From Dillenia suffruticosa (lineage: Eukaryota; Streptophyta; Magnoliopsida; Dilleniales; Dilleniaceae), in contig JAVTVX010000010.1 of NCBI GenBank assembly GCA_033439265.1, positions 28,075,056 through 28,139,055 on the forward strand: a stretch of DNA of 64,000 nt, written 5' to 3'. The notes under the pieces are model-generated. The model made no database searches. It was not told the DNA's origin and saw nothing but the letters and a program-made list of their open reading frames with translations. Of the stretch, positions 12,663-24,789 are shown in pieces (the first letter of the stretch is position 1; every line of letters starts with the position of its first letter). The translations under genes were made by a program, and so were the position numbers.

Positions 12663-13954
12663 ATAGAGCCAGATGTAGAGAGAGAGAGAGAGAAATGGGC
12701 TTGTGGATCGCGAATACAGAGAGAGGAGAGAAAGGCCAATTACCGAGGGTCGATCTGTGTAGCGAAAAGGACTCTGCATCCCTTAAGTAAATAATCGAAT
12801 TCAAGCCTCTTTAGAAACGAAAAAGATTAATCAGGAGACCTTTCCCTCTATAAAAGGTCTGATAATCAGGTCGATTAGGATTAATTGAAACGAAATTTCA
12901 GACATCGGGCTTAAGGATAAAAAAAAAAAAGAAAGGACAACTGATAAAGGTTTGCTGGTCTCGACCGGGAGGAAAAGAATAAGAGAGAGAGATATTCAGA
13001 TTTTGTAAAATAAATATTTAAATAGTAAAAAATATTTATTCATTGTCAATACCATTACCAGCACAAAAAAGGGGAAACATTTCCCGAACATCGTTTTCTT
13101 TTCTCCATTATTTTCCCGCTTTAACATTTTCTCATTTTTTACACGCTACCCAAATAAATAATTTTTTTTTCAACTCCCTCTCTCTCTAAAGACTCGTTCT
13201 CGGCTCCCCTCTATTTACGATCTACCACTTCAGATTCTCTCCCCATCCCCCAAGGCCTCCTTCTCTCTCGCTCGTTCTCGGCTCCTCTCTTTCTACAGTC
13301 TGCAATTCAACTCGAATCTCTCTCTCTCTCTCTCTCCCCCCAACTATACATCAAAGTCTGTCGGTGCCTGGCGCCTATTTCTCTACTCAAGTACTCTTTC
13401 GATCTCCCTTTCCCTCTCTACAATTTAGGATTTCTGTTTACTAATGGGTCTCAGAATCGAGTACCTATTTTCTCCTTAAAACTCCTAATAATCCCTTTTT
13501 TTTTTTGCCTGATTCGGATTTATGTTGATTTTACCATTTTTGTTTTTTTGTTTTTTTTTTGGTGATAAAAAGATCAAGAAAAGGACTAAGAACCGAGGCC
13601 CATTGATTTTACCATTTTCATTTTTGTTTGTTCACATGATTTTTCTATGCAAACAATAGTCAGTCCAAGCACAATATTTCTAAGGAGTCTGGGGCCACAC
13701 CGGGCCTGTTAAGCAGGCCCAGGCTCATTTGAAATTTTCAATGAGCGCATCCTGAGGAAAGCAACATGAAAACGTGGCAGTGCCCAAGTCTCCTGTGTAT
13801 GACATTATTATTACCACGTGTTACAATCAGCACCGTCAACAAAAAAAAGTTTACGATGCGATTGCGAAGTAGAGAATCATTTCTCATAACCTAGAAAAGC
13901 CGACGGCAAGCAAAATGCATGGTTCTGTGTACCTTCGTCTCTACAGCCACAAGA
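12663..13954. other. Intergenic region upstream of the SDHAF4-like gene
   Basis: No coding region is supported here. It holds a GA repeat (12677-12693), poly(A) and poly(T) runs, CT-rich stretches with a TC microsatellite (about 13318-13338) that look like plant promoter or 5' leader DNA, and a 62-bp poly(A)-ended insertion described separately. The segments 13190-13215 and 13270-13292 both contain CTCGTTCTCGGCTCC, a small local duplication. Confidence 0.6.
13525..13618 (-). repeat. Short retroposed fragment with 16-bp target-site duplication
   Basis: The 16-mer TTGATTTTACCATTTT occurs at 13525-13540 and again at 13603-13618. Between them lie 62 bp that, on the minus strand, end in an A-rich tail next to the left copy. 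A poly(A)-tailed insert between long direct repeats is the signature of L1-style target-primed insertion, here with an extremely 5'-truncated cargo (LINE or SINE end). The source family was not identified. Confidence 0.65.
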
Positions 13955-14344
13955 ATGGCAAGCAATCTGGGCCGTCTGTTCACAACTTTCGCGGAGCAGT
14001 CGAAACCAAAATTAGGGTTTCTGAGTTCGAGATCTGAAACGGGAACTCTATTCAAATCGAACGCAGCGAGAAGACTGATCTCTTCATCAACGCCTTTAAG
14101 TAATCAACAAGAGAATCCGAAGAAAGAACGCGAAGTAGCAGAGGAAGAGATTTCATCGGAACCAAAAATGAGTCTCGAGAACGACTTCAAAGACGACGAA
14201 GATGAAGGAGACGACGAGGACAGCGACGACGATGGAGAGTCGGTTCATGTGAATAAAGAGACGGGTGAAGTCGGTGGACCTAAAGGACCCGAACCGACCC
14301 GATATGGGGACTGGGAACGAGCCGGTCGGTGCTATGATTTTTGA
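13955..14344 (+). CDS. SDHAF4: Succinate dehydrogenase assembly factor 4-like protein, mitochondrial
   Basis: A single-exon frame of 129 residues from ATG 13955. The C-terminus carries the SDHAF4 (DUF1674) signature: [20 protein letters not shown], then [12 protein letters not shown] at the stop. In this family the protein binds flavinylated SdhA in the mitochondrial matrix and helps assemble succinate dehydrogenase (complex II). The first 40 residues are rich in Ser, Arg and Leu and almost lack acidic residues ([20 protein letters not shown]), as expected for a mitochondrial presequence. An Asp/Glu-rich linker follows. An in-frame ATG 12 codons upstream (13919) would add [12 protein letters not shown]; the MASN start gives the more typical presequence. 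Family members usually end with C-Ser/Val-Asp-Phe, so Tyr here is a small deviation. No lesion is seen. Confidence 0.88.
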   Translation: MASNLGRLFTTFAEQSKPKLGFLSSRSETGTLFKSNAARRLISSSTPLSNQQENPKKEREVAEEEISSEPKMSLENDFKDDEDEGDDEDSDDDGESVHVNKETGEVGGPKGPEPTRYGDWERAGRCYDF

Positions 14345-16181
14345 ATTTATAGGAAAATGCAAAAGTAAAATTTCAGTGGAGTGGGGTTTTTTTTTTTTTT
14401 TGTTAATCTATTTACTTGTTCGTTTGGAATGATTATCGATGTTTTTTTTTAAGACCTTAAATGTTTTATTTTGTTTGTGTCTTTTAAATTTATACTTGGT
14501 ATTAGCAAATGTCCATGATGCTCCTCCTACTGTGTCTTCACATACTCGCTATATAAATACAGCAACTCTCAGTTTCTACGGGTGCAAACGGGTCAAACCA
14601 ACTAGTTCGCTTATTAGATTTATTTTGAATTATTTATAAATTTAATAAGGCCTTTTATAACTGTTCGCTTATTAGACTATATATATAAATAAACTTAACA
14701 ATTTTTACAAATTTTATTTTAATATATGTAAATAAATATAAAATGCTTAATATAATTTAATTTTTTTATGATTAACTAATTGATTTACCGTGTTCCTGAA
14801 TCAAATTAAATAAAAAGAGTTAAACCTGCTTAATTAAGAATGTCAATTTTTTTTTAATCTATTTTTGACTCCATATATGAGTTATATATATCGAGTTAAG
14901 ATAAATTAGAATACATAAATCGAGTTAAACAAGGTCAGAAGAGATCAAATAAAAAAAAATACCATTCTAACTAACCAAGTCTACATCACAATTAACAATT
15001 CGATACAACATGCAAAAAAATCAAACACCCCGGTCATTAAATTAAACGAAATGTTTTTAAAAAAAAAAAAAAAAAAAAACTTTAGACCTCATTACCATTG
15101 TATTAAAAAAAATAAAAAAAAAATTGGTGGGCACAAAAAACTATTACTACCATAAATTTTATTTTCTATTTCTTACTTATTATACTTTACCTTTTCATAA
15201 CCCTAAAAAATACCTCTACCTATTCATGTCTTCTCCTGCCTACTGCTTTCTTTTTCCTGGATTGCTTCTCAACCTCTCCTTTCTTTTGCATACTGCTTTC
15301 TTTCTCGGTTGTTGCTTCTCATACTTCTGCTAAATTAGTAGAAGTTATGGAATAAAATAGTAGCAATGAATTGGATAAAATGTTTAAGCTTATGAAATTG
15401 ATGAATTTAAAAAATTTTATCATGAATTCAATCGACCACCCAATACCAATGAAAACAGTATTTAGGCACTAACCTTGTTCTCAACTTGAGTTTTCTCTAA
15501 TTAAAATTAAAATAAATGATAAAGAGAATAAGGAAACAATGCCAAAACGGAGATGGTGAGACAAAATTAGAGTTAAGAAGTAGAAGTGCTATTTTTTAAA
15601 ATTATAAATGTAAAGTAAAAAATGGACGATAAATTTATTGAGCATAAGTTGTGCTAATTAAATATAAGTGAATTTTTTGCCGATATAATATATAAAAACT
15701 AAAAATTAAGTGTCGATAATAATTTTTTAAGCGCGTATCTCCAATCGATCATAAGAAAGATATTTTGAGGTTTAAAACTTTACTTTGAAAACTGAAGAAA
15801 CATCATCAAATAAGATTGATGAATATTGAAGAGCATCGTCAAATAATAATCGATTTAGTAGATAAGGGTATTAGATATTTTAATCAGTCTCGGATTCGAA
15901 AGTTAAAAATAAAAGAATATATATATATTAAAAAAGTTACCCTTAAAATAGATCCAACAATATTCAAATTTGATTAGTGGAACACTCTTCAAATAATATA
16001 CAAAAAAAATATCGAAGAACACCAAAATAGACAAAGAGGGAAAGTAAAGCAAGATGGAGGAAAGATCATCAAACAATATATAGGCATTTTTTGTCTTTTT
16101 CAAAATACCTTTCTTCTCGAAAATGAAAAAAAAAAATCTTAAAAAATTTTAAAATCTATCGGATTAAATTTTCTTCCCATT
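14345..16181. other. AT-rich intergenic region
   Basis: No coding region, RNA gene or element with recognisable ends is seen. It contains long A and T runs (15058-15080, for example) and short accidental frames only. The first few hundred bases must hold the SDHAF4 3' UTR and polyadenylation signal. Confidence 0.5.
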
Positions 16182-16243
16182 GAAAGCCTGCATAATTGGA
16201 TATCTTTTTAGAGAAAGCCTGCATAATTGGATATCTTTTTAGA
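16182..16243. repeat. Perfect 31-bp tandem duplication
   Basis: The unit that starts GAAAGCCTGCATAATTGG occurs twice, head to tail and without mismatch (16182-16212 and 16213-16243). Confidence 0.95.
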
Positions 16244-16326
16244 GAAAGGGGCAAACATAGGTAACTTAGAAAAAGTAGAAACTCAAAAGTTTGTAAAGGT
16301 GTTTGGAAAAGTTTAAACTATTTTGA

Positions 16327-17400
16327 TTAGTTTAAAATTCCTGTGTGGTAGATAGTGGATTCTTCATGATGGATATTTTCATTCTGGTCTAACCTAGTGA
16401 GTAATGTTGCTAAGACAATGGAATGATCTAGATTCGAGACTTTCATCATCTTAGTTTTGAATTTGTCAAGGAAATCTCTCAACGATTTGTTATCTCTTTG
16501 TCTTAATAAGAGGAGGGATATGGACTTCCTCTTAACCTCTCTACTAATCATGAAATGCGTCTTGAATCATTGCCAGAGTTGGGAAAAACTCTTGATATTG
16601 AACGGGAGAAATCAGTTGAACTATGTTAATGCATTACTCTTTAGAGTGGTAGGGAAGTGCTTGCACATGACTGTATCTGATATGTTTCTTGTGACCATCA
16701 TTGTCACAAAGTGAGTTATGTGGTCTTAAGGATCGTTGTGTCATCATATCTCTCCATAGGAGGAGGAAGCATGTCACAGGGTATTAGTTCTGTAGAAATC
16801 TTGGAGTTGAATGATGAGAGACCAGTAAAATGATGGGTGAGTTCATCTCTTCTTGCATTGGCATGTCTGAGTTTGTCTACCATGAGCTCCTCAACCTGTG
16901 TTCTCATATTGTTAGGGTTGTGTTAGGAAGTCACAGATGGTTCTCGACACTCTCTCTGCTTGAGCCCTCATTAGCGCATGCAGCCGCATCCACATAAGGA
17001 GAATTGTGCTCCTGGTCTCAGAACATGGCTGAGTTCTTCCAATTGTTTGCTTATACCTTATAGTTTGGACTCAGGCCTCACCATTTTTGGCTGAGTGGTC
17101 CCTTTGGAAGAGGTTGGAGCGGGTGGTGGAATCAGTTGATTCCATTGGACAGCTGGTGGTTGGGTTTCAGGTTGGTTGACAGCAGTTGAAACTTCAATAG
17201 GGTGGCTCAGCATTGCAGGTTAGACATCATTCATTAGGGTGACAATATGCCCTTCCATTGTGAATGTGACTCTGGAAGCAGTTCTGGCTTTTCTTTTTGG
17301 AGGCATAAGGAGAAATGAGTTAAGGACTAAGCTTCTTTATAGTATGTTCCCACAGACAACACCAATTCGTTGGAAGTGGATTTGGTTCCACAGATAATGA
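16327..17400 (-). pseudogene. Relic of a Ty3/gypsy-type gag and leader
   Basis: Minus-strand pieces of a plant retrotransposon gag. A start-like MPPKRKARTASR at about 17306 is followed by a region with stops, then QVEELMVDKLRHANARRDEL (about 16900) and the gag core SLRDFLDKFKTKMMKVSNLD (16480-16420). Upstream of the gag start, TTGGTGTTGTCTGTGGGAAC on the minus strand (about 17345-17367) looks like the leader region of such elements. The region is broken by stops and frame changes and no LTR pair or pol is recognisable, so this is an old remnant of a family different from E1, E2 and E4. Confidence 0.6.
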
Positions 17401-19348
17401 CTTCACTGACTTGAACGGAATGACTTGTCGTGTGATAGTTTTGATCAATGAGACCTGTAAAAAACTATCAGAGAGTGTGGGAGTTTCCAACACTCAAATT
17501 AGAGAATGATTTTTGAAAAGAAAAACAGATCGAAAGAAAACCCCATATGCTTTTGTGTGCTTTGTGTAGGTTAAGAAAGTGTACCTGGTCTAATGGTTTT
17601 ATAATGTATATGTAGTTTCTACGTATGAGTTACATACGTATTTGGGGTACTGAAACTCTAGTTTTTTTATGGGGTGTTTTGAGATCACGTGGATTATAAT
17701 GAATGATATCCAAATATTTAATATACTGTTATGCAAAGAAATTTAAATCACCAAAGATTTACTTTTCTTATCGACAGTGGTTAAACGTTTCCTTATTAAC
17801 TATGGGAGATTGTTTATGTGTTCAAAGAAGAAAATAAATATTGCCTTTAGTTGAACCATGATACCGAGTACCGAGGAGATATGGAGGCCGATCGGGTGAC
17901 AACAAAATAAGATCTGATGAGTAGGTATCGAGAAATGAAGCTGTGTCTATTCATTTGGGAGATAAGTCTCTTATTCACAACACGTTTTGATACATTTTGT
18001 CCATTGGACAAGGACTTGGACAGCCTTAGGTCTTGTGATAAGGAGCTTTCGGAACGTGCTCCATCAAGTACTGTCTTTTTTCCTCATATAATTTTCTATT
18101 ACTGTAATATTTGGTTAATTGACTTATTTATCTTTGATTGTGATTCCAACTATTAGTCTAAGAGTTTCACTCCAACCCTCAAACACGACTGGACCGGACA
18201 GTTACATCGGTCTATTTTCTCATGACAAGAATTTAACAGCAAATATTAATTATTTTATTTTTAAACAGTCAATTTCTCTTTTTGTTTTTTTTTTTTTTTT
18301 TATGTCCGTGGTCAACATTCTTTTTTGCTAGTTTGTAGAATCAGAGTGGGGTAATTTTTCTCCTCGCCATCCACCAAGAGACCCTTTGATTTTTAAAATT
18401 TTGACCTCTCTTTTATGCTGAATGATTAAATTGAATTATTTTGATTGATCTATTAAAGTCTATAATTTTGGCAAACTTGTCAACTCCTTTGTAGTTTATC
18501 CACACGAAGATGGAGAAACTGGGTGTGGAAATTATCATAAAATTAACCAACACATACTCCATGCAATTTGCTTTTTCTTTTTGACCCAACGCATTTGGAT
18601 TGAACGGGTCAAAGAAAATCCCCTCTTGCAATAGACAAGTGAGAGAAGAAGCAATTGATATTTTATAGTTTTAAATTTACAAAAGAAAATGGATAACTTT
18701 CTTGGTAATTTCTTCATTTTTTTCTTAATATGTATTGATTATCAAAAGACATTCTAATATTAAAAGACAAAAACAGTATAAAATCTTAAATACTAATTGA
18801 AATAGACCATATTCACATGGATTTAGATTCATGGGTTTGGGAGGGGAACAATAAACAAATTTATTGAGTTATTTATTTATTTTTTTCTATGAAACTATGT
18901 ATAGACTCTACATGGTTTTGGGATAAAACAAAAGATTTTATTGACCAGCTATCGCTTGGGGGACATAACAATAAGAAAACACTACTAGATTTTGAGCGAT
19001 TTTAGTTATTTCCTTTTCTTTTCGTTTTGCTAAACTAATCCATTATACAGAATATTTTTAGAGTATTCCTAATATCTATAGTTGATGAAATACATATTTC
19101 GGCCAATATAACTAATCATAGAATTCAAATACCGATTCATGCATTGGAATTAGTAGATCATATCCATTATAGTTAAATCCATTCAACAATATTATTAAAT
19201 TTTTGTATTAAAAATTTAATCAAACGACTCAATTAGTAGATCATATCCTTGACGCGTTGACTCACTTGTCGCCCGCTAAGTACTTCCTTGCTACCCAATT
19301 TTCCTATCACGACATCACTCCAATTGTCATTGTTCTAAATAATATTAT

Positions 19349-19353
<5 letters not shown>
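17401..19353. other. Intergenic, no gene seen
   Basis: AT-rich sequence with short accidental frames. Part of 17400-17700 may be the LTR of the gag relic next to it, but no terminal repeat could be recognised. Nothing else is supported. Confidence 0.45.

Positions 19354-19382
<29 letters not shown>
19354..19382. repeat. (CT)n microsatellite at the 5' edge of the ATL gene
   Basis: About 14 CT units lie directly before the open GUB_WAK_bind frame. No start codon or signal peptide is found between the repeat and the domain, so the repeat sits where the N-terminal coding part would be expected. Confidence 0.9.
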
Positions 19383-19384
<2 letters not shown>

Positions 19385-19385
19385 T

Positions 19386-22300
19386 TACGTTTGCAATCCA
19401 ACCTTCAAAACTCCACCAAATGGATACCGCCAACCCGACTCAAGTGGGTACCCGGGTTTCGGCCTCTCATGCCATGACCCGACCCACCAAACAATCCTCA
19501 CACTCCCGTCCGGAAATTTCAGTGTCCAAGGCATAGATTATGCCGCACAAGAAATATGGATCAATGATCCAAACAATTGCCTACCAAAGCAAATTCTCTC
19601 TCTCAATCTCTCCACCTCTCCTTTTCTTGGTGTCTTTACTCAAAACTTCACTTTCTTCAATTGCTCTTTTGACTATACCAAGTATGGTTTGAACCCGATT
19701 GGTTGTATGAGTGATGGAAATCACAGAGTCTATGCCACCCCTTCTTTTAAGGGTATTAGTCTTCTGTCTGGTGGTTGTGATTTTATTGCTACGGTTCCTG
19801 TTCCGGTAGAGTGGCCTTTTTATGAGGCTGTATCAAGTGACCTTGACGGGTATTTGAGGTTGAAATGGGAGGAGCCAGGGTGCAGGGTGTGCGTGTCACG
19901 GGGTGGGCAGTGCGGGTTCAAGAGTAATTCTAGTCGGCAAGTTGAATGCTTCCATGCTCCTAAAAGAGGTACCTAAATTTCCCCTTTGTTTTCTTTTTTC
20001 TTTTTTCATATTCTAATCTAACTCCCTTTTGTCAATTTCTATTAATTTTATCAATCACCATATTTTACAAAATATAACTTCTTAATATGCAATAACTAAT
20101 AAAATTAAAATAAGAGCTAAAAATAATCTTTTTTTCTTTAATAACGGTGAGAATTTCAATTTATATGTTTTGAATATACATTAATAATATTTATCCAAGC
20201 AAATAGAATTTAAATATCATTTTTATTTTTACGAAATGCATCCAACAAAAAAAAAGAAAAAATGGTAATATGATCCCTTAAGACTTATTTTATGATCATA
20301 CTAGGAAGTTATTTTTTCTTGTGTTAAATCATTATTTTCTTGTTTTTTTTGCCTAGTTTAGTAAATTTATAAGGTAAGAAGTCACAGAAGTCGTCAGGTG
20401 ACATATGATAAGTGCAGATTTATAAGCACACCTAAAAGAAAGAAGAGAGCATATACTTATTATGAAATTCAATTGGTCAATGATTATGAAGATGACATGC
20501 CATATTAGCTTTTAGAATACGGTGATAGTGATGTATGTCTTATTTTATAGTTTAATTGTAATTAGTGTTTTAGTTGAGGCAATGAGTTCATTTTATTAGA
20601 TAGTAATTATAATTTAAATTATTAATATCCATTGGTTCATTTAATTAGAACTTTTGAGATAGTACCAAAGAATGCTGTATTCAAATCTTGTTGTTTTTTA
20701 GATCGGAAAAATCATGTAGTTTTGCAGTTTAATAATTAATGTATAGAAAAAGCGAATTATAATACAAATTAAGCATACTAACGTCTTGCAAATTTAGTGA
20801 CAACATATTAAATTTTCTTAACTAAAATTTTGAATTCGACTCTTGAAAATAAAAAAAATAGATAATAGGAGAGTCAGTTTCTAAATTGAAACTCATAGCT
20901 GGTTAAATCGAATTAGTTAGATTTTTAAATACCCGTAATTAAATTAAAAAATAGTATAAACTGAACATGTTGCGTGAGAGTAGTGACATTAATGGTCTAT
21001 TCTCACTTTTTGGCAAAGGAAAAAAAAAATGCACCCAACATAAGAAATGGTAATAGATAAGAAATATTGACCAAGAGAGAACCAAAGAATAAAATTTGAT
21101 AGGTGAAAAAGCATAAAAATAACTTTTAAATTTAGGTAAAATATTAAAAATTTTTTAAAAAATGTATCAAAAACTCCCATCTATATAAAATGAATCCTTG
21201 CTCAATTTCCCATCTACTTCAATTTATTAAATAATAAAAAAAATTAATTTTTTTGGTTTGAAAAATTGATAGTAAAAAAAAAAAAATCTCAACTGCTCTC
21301 TCCTTTTCCCTCCTTCCTATACCATTCTCTCTCTTCGTTTCCTCTTCTTCCCCACTCTCTCTCCTTCTCCAATCTCTCATCACCTCTTCTCTCTCCTCTC
21401 CTGATTTCGAAGGCGAACAACGATGGAAGGTTGATGGCTGGAATTCAGTTTTTTCTGTCTCATCAACTATTCTCTATTAAGGGGAGATTTTATTTTATTT
21501 TTTAATTTAAATGATTTTTTTATATATTATTTATAGTTTTTTTATATATTATTTATAGTTAAGGAGTATTTTTATATTTGTCTTTTTAATAATTATATTA
21601 ATTTTAGATAAAATTTGTATTTCAAAATTTAATATAATTAAATATTTTAAAATATGAAATATAATATGAGACACTTTTATTAGTCGAAATATTTGTTGGA
21701 TTATGCCTTTCCAAGTGAACCTGTGAATTTTCTTTTTTAATTATTAATTCATCTGACGTGGTTAAAAATTTGGCCACTGAGATTTATTTATTTATTTGTT
21801 TATTTATGAGAGGACACCATATGTATTTGAGTGGGATCCACTCTTTTAGACACTGCAGTCACGTTGCGTTGACTCAATAATTATATAAAATGAATCAAGC
21901 CATAAACTGCTTCATTTAGGATGTGAGAAAAATTGAATGGAGATGCAAAAATAAAAATAAATAAATAAATGATGCCAAAATTAACATAATTATTTTGGGA
22001 AAAAAAGAAATCTTATTTTTTAAATATAAATGACTTTAAAAAAAAATCTGTGCCCATCCAATGTGCACCATAACCGTAACATTCCAAAGAAAATTGGACT
22101 TCACCCATACCTTTTTCCCATTGAGAGAATGTCAAAATGATTACATAGGAAAGAATTATCTAAATTATATAATTCTAATATACAAACCTTCTATTAAAAA
22201 AAGCATCACATCAACATCAAGCATTACAATTTTAGTGTTAGGAAATTGAAATATTATATGATTTTGGTGAAAGGGAAAACATTCATCCTAATTTTCTCAG

Positions 22301-22854
22301 AACCTCAGGGTGACACATTTTGTATTCATGATGCATGCAATTTCAGTGTTAGGAAATTGATATATTATATGATTTTGATGATTAGTATTTTTGTGGCGGA
22401 CAATCTAAGAATTGCAATTCTGTTAGGTCTTCCAAGCAGTGCACGCCAAGCAATCACGGTTGTGGCCGGTGTTCCAGCATCAATGTGCATTCTTGGGCTT
22501 TTTTGCTTCCTTTGTGGCAGAGTCAAGTCCTTCCGCAGAGGAAATTGCAACCGAGTTGGGCTTGAGGGAGCCTCCAGCACAGTTGCGCCGAGGCCCACAG
22601 TTGCTGTGGGTTTGGATCCGTCCGCAATTGATTCCTTTCCCAAAGTGGTTGTCGGGGAAAGCCTTCGGTTGCCCAGGCCCAATGACCATACATGTCCAAT
22701 ATGCTTGTCGGAGTACAAACCCAAGGAGATAGTGAGAAGCATACCAGAGTGTGAGCATTGCTTCCACGCTGATTGTGTAGATGAATGGCTTCGTTTGAAT
22801 GCTACCTGTCCAGTTTGCAGGAATTCCCCTGAAAAACCACATCCTGTACCCTAG
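19386..22854 (+). CDS. ATL20/21/22-type RING-H2 E3 ubiquitin ligase, two exons, 5' end missing
   Basis: Exon 1 (open to 19968) encodes most of a GUB_WAK_bind ectodomain: SGYPGFGLSCHDPTHQTI, NPIGCMSDGNHRV, GCRVCVSRGGQCGF, then VECFHAPKR. A donor GTACCT begins at 19969. The acceptor TGTTAG ends at 22426, and the codon split G/GT joins the exons in frame. Exon 2 (22427-22854) has a hydrophobic membrane segment (AITVVAGVPASMCILGLFCF) and a RING-H2 finger (CPICLSEYKPKE, then ECEHCFHADCVDEW and CPVCR). Family members are membrane ubiquitin ligases. No start codon, signal peptide or leading IRFPF block is found before exon 1, and the usual Cys of CGYPGF is Ser, so the copy may be a pseudogene. An unrecognised upstream exon is the alternative. 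Confidence 0.75.
19969..22426 (+). other. Intron of the ATL-type gene
   Basis: 2,458 bp, GTACCT at the start and TGTTAG at the end. It is AT-rich and has no coding similarity. It contains a CT-rich stretch (21290-21385), a tandem repeat of a TTTTTTTATATATTATTTATAG-like unit (about 21514-21560) and an imperfect 50-bp direct repeat (about 22219-22268 and 22329-22380) around TTAGTGTTAGGAAATTGA. Confidence 0.65.
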
Positions 22855-24147
22855 TTATTAGTTATTACAACTTAGCATATCGAGTCCATTCTTCAATTGG
22901 ATGAGCCCATCACATATGTTTTCCATGTTTGCCTAATGGATTTCCCCAAACCGCCCACGTAGCATGAAAATGTCACCTTCTGTCAAAAGTTCAAGGTTGC
23001 CGTACAAATGCCAACCGAAAGTGGACTTGAGCAACTTGGTTCTAGGTTCCTTTGGTGATCCGCATCACAGCGAATCGTATCCTTTTTTATTAATTTTAAT
23101 TTTTTAATTTTTTAATTTTTTGTTTTTTGAAAAATTCCTTTCATTAAACTTTTAATAAAAATGTGATATCAAAATATATTTAAAAAAAAGTTATAAAAAT
23201 TCTCTTTTTTGATTTAAGAAAATAATTACATATAAAAATGAAAAGGAAAAAGAGTAAGAGCACTCACACAACAGGTTGTGTCCCTCTATTAGAAATGTCA
23301 TCGAAATGCGGGAGAATATAAGAAGACTTGGTCACTTGGAGCACTTTGACCTAAATTGCATAATGTCCTCATTGAGATTTTGGAAGCCCAACCACAAAAT
23401 CGTCCCTATTGAACAAAGTTATTGAGTTGCTCTATAGATAATATCAACCCGAAATCCCATTGAAGCCATTCTTTTGTCGCTCCCTGATACTCCAGCCAAG
23501 GACCATGGAAACAGCACACATCTAACACAATCGTCAATTCAATCAAGTGATTCTGTCAGCTTGGATGTAATAGAAAATCAAGTCCTTTAATCTTCATTTG
23601 ACACTTTGTCACAAGACAGTCGTGTCCTATGTTGGTGCTCTACTAATATCATATAGTGTTCTACTTCCTCACCAAAAAAAGTATAGTCTTCTAGTCAATC
23701 GCCATACCATAAAAAATTCAGCATTGCACTTAATATTTTTACATTGCAACAGATATAGATCTACAAGTACAAGACAATTCTAGCGTCTATCCTCAGATAA
23801 GCTTTCTACCAGCTTAAGCTTGCTAATTATATGGTGATTTATGGATATATTTCTTATCTAAAGTAGACAGAATATTTCTTAATATTGTAGTGGATTAACT
23901 GACCATCTAATTCTTGGAGCCCATTTTCATATGTTCCCGTTGGGGGAAGTCAAATATTAAGCCACCTACAACAAAGACAATTTTTATGGCATTCTTACAT
24001 TGATTTGTAAAGAAAATTAACCTTCTCTAAATTTAGATTCTCAAACCATCTATCTATGCTTTGTTTTTCACTTAACACTTTCCAATTCCTTTCTCTGATT
24101 CATTTCATTACTAGAATTGCTTTTTCTTGACTAACCATGATTATATT
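22855..24147. other. 3' flank of the ATL gene and first copy of a duplicated segment
   Basis: No gene is supported. From about 23751 to 24060 the sequence matches 32340-32640, and from about 23975 it matches 30370 onward, both with scattered differences, so this is an old local duplication. At 24147 it is broken by the copia element and resumes at 29459. A stretch at 23430-23590 translates weakly to a Ser/Thr-rich tail resembling receptor-kinase C-termini, too weak to call. Confidence 0.6.
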
Positions 24148-24762
24148 TGTAAAAATTTATAAATCTAACTTAAATTCAACTCAAATCGTTCTGTAGCAGG
24201 GAGTACCAGAAAAGTTTCCAGAAAAGAGGTGGAGTTTGTCTGTTCTCGCTTAAGTACCTCTTTCCTTGGACAAATATTTGTCACTAGACAGAACTTTTCT
24301 ACACATGCTATGCCATCGCATACCAGAGAATGGACTTTACAAAAGTTTGGAACACAAATTTAAATATGGACAAAGAGAGATAAAAAATATGATTAAATAA
24401 AAGAGAAAAATAAGAAGAAAGATTTATCAAGAAAACAAGATTGAAAAATGAATAGAATTTTCTTTTATTGAGTATGCAAAAGAAATTATCTCAATATTAC
24501 AAAAATAGAGAAAGAGAGAAGAGAGGTTTTGGAAGAGAGATTGTCTTCCAAGTTATGTTTACAAAAGAAGAGAGAATCTCTATTTATAGAAGATAGTGAG
24601 AGAGAGAAAGAAGAAAAAATAAAAATAATAAATAATAAATATTGGATGAAGAGAGTGGAGTGGAGAAATGACTCCAACGGCTATATAGCCGTTGGAGCTA
24701 GAGAACATGGGCCCACTTGGGCCAAAAATCTTGGTCCCAAGTGGGTCTATATATTTTTAATA
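24148..24762 (-). repeat. 3' LTR of the copia element
   Basis: 615 bp, beginning TGTAAAAATTT on the plus strand and ending TTTTTAATA, where the partner has TTTTTAACA. It holds a perfect 26-bp palindrome at 24672-24697 (arm CTCCAACGGCTAT) and a second inverted repeat around CCCACTTGGG/CCCAAGTGGG (24711-24745). Confidence 0.93.
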
Positions 24763-24774
24763 CTCCCTCTCAAG
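24763..24774 (-). other. Polypurine tract of the copia element
   Basis: The minus strand reads CTTGAGAGGGAG immediately before the 3' LTR. This is a typical copia tract used to prime second-strand synthesis. Confidence 0.85.
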
Positions 24775-24789
24775 TTTGATAAATATATG

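Noticed and set aside
22365-22842. Minus- and other-frame ORFs over the RING-H2 exon
   Set aside because: The plus frame holds the conserved RING-H2 and membrane segment; the others are its shadows.
23258-23590. Possible decayed receptor-kinase C-terminal tail
   Set aside because: A Ser/Thr-rich tail in one frame is too weak; no kinase motif lies upstream.
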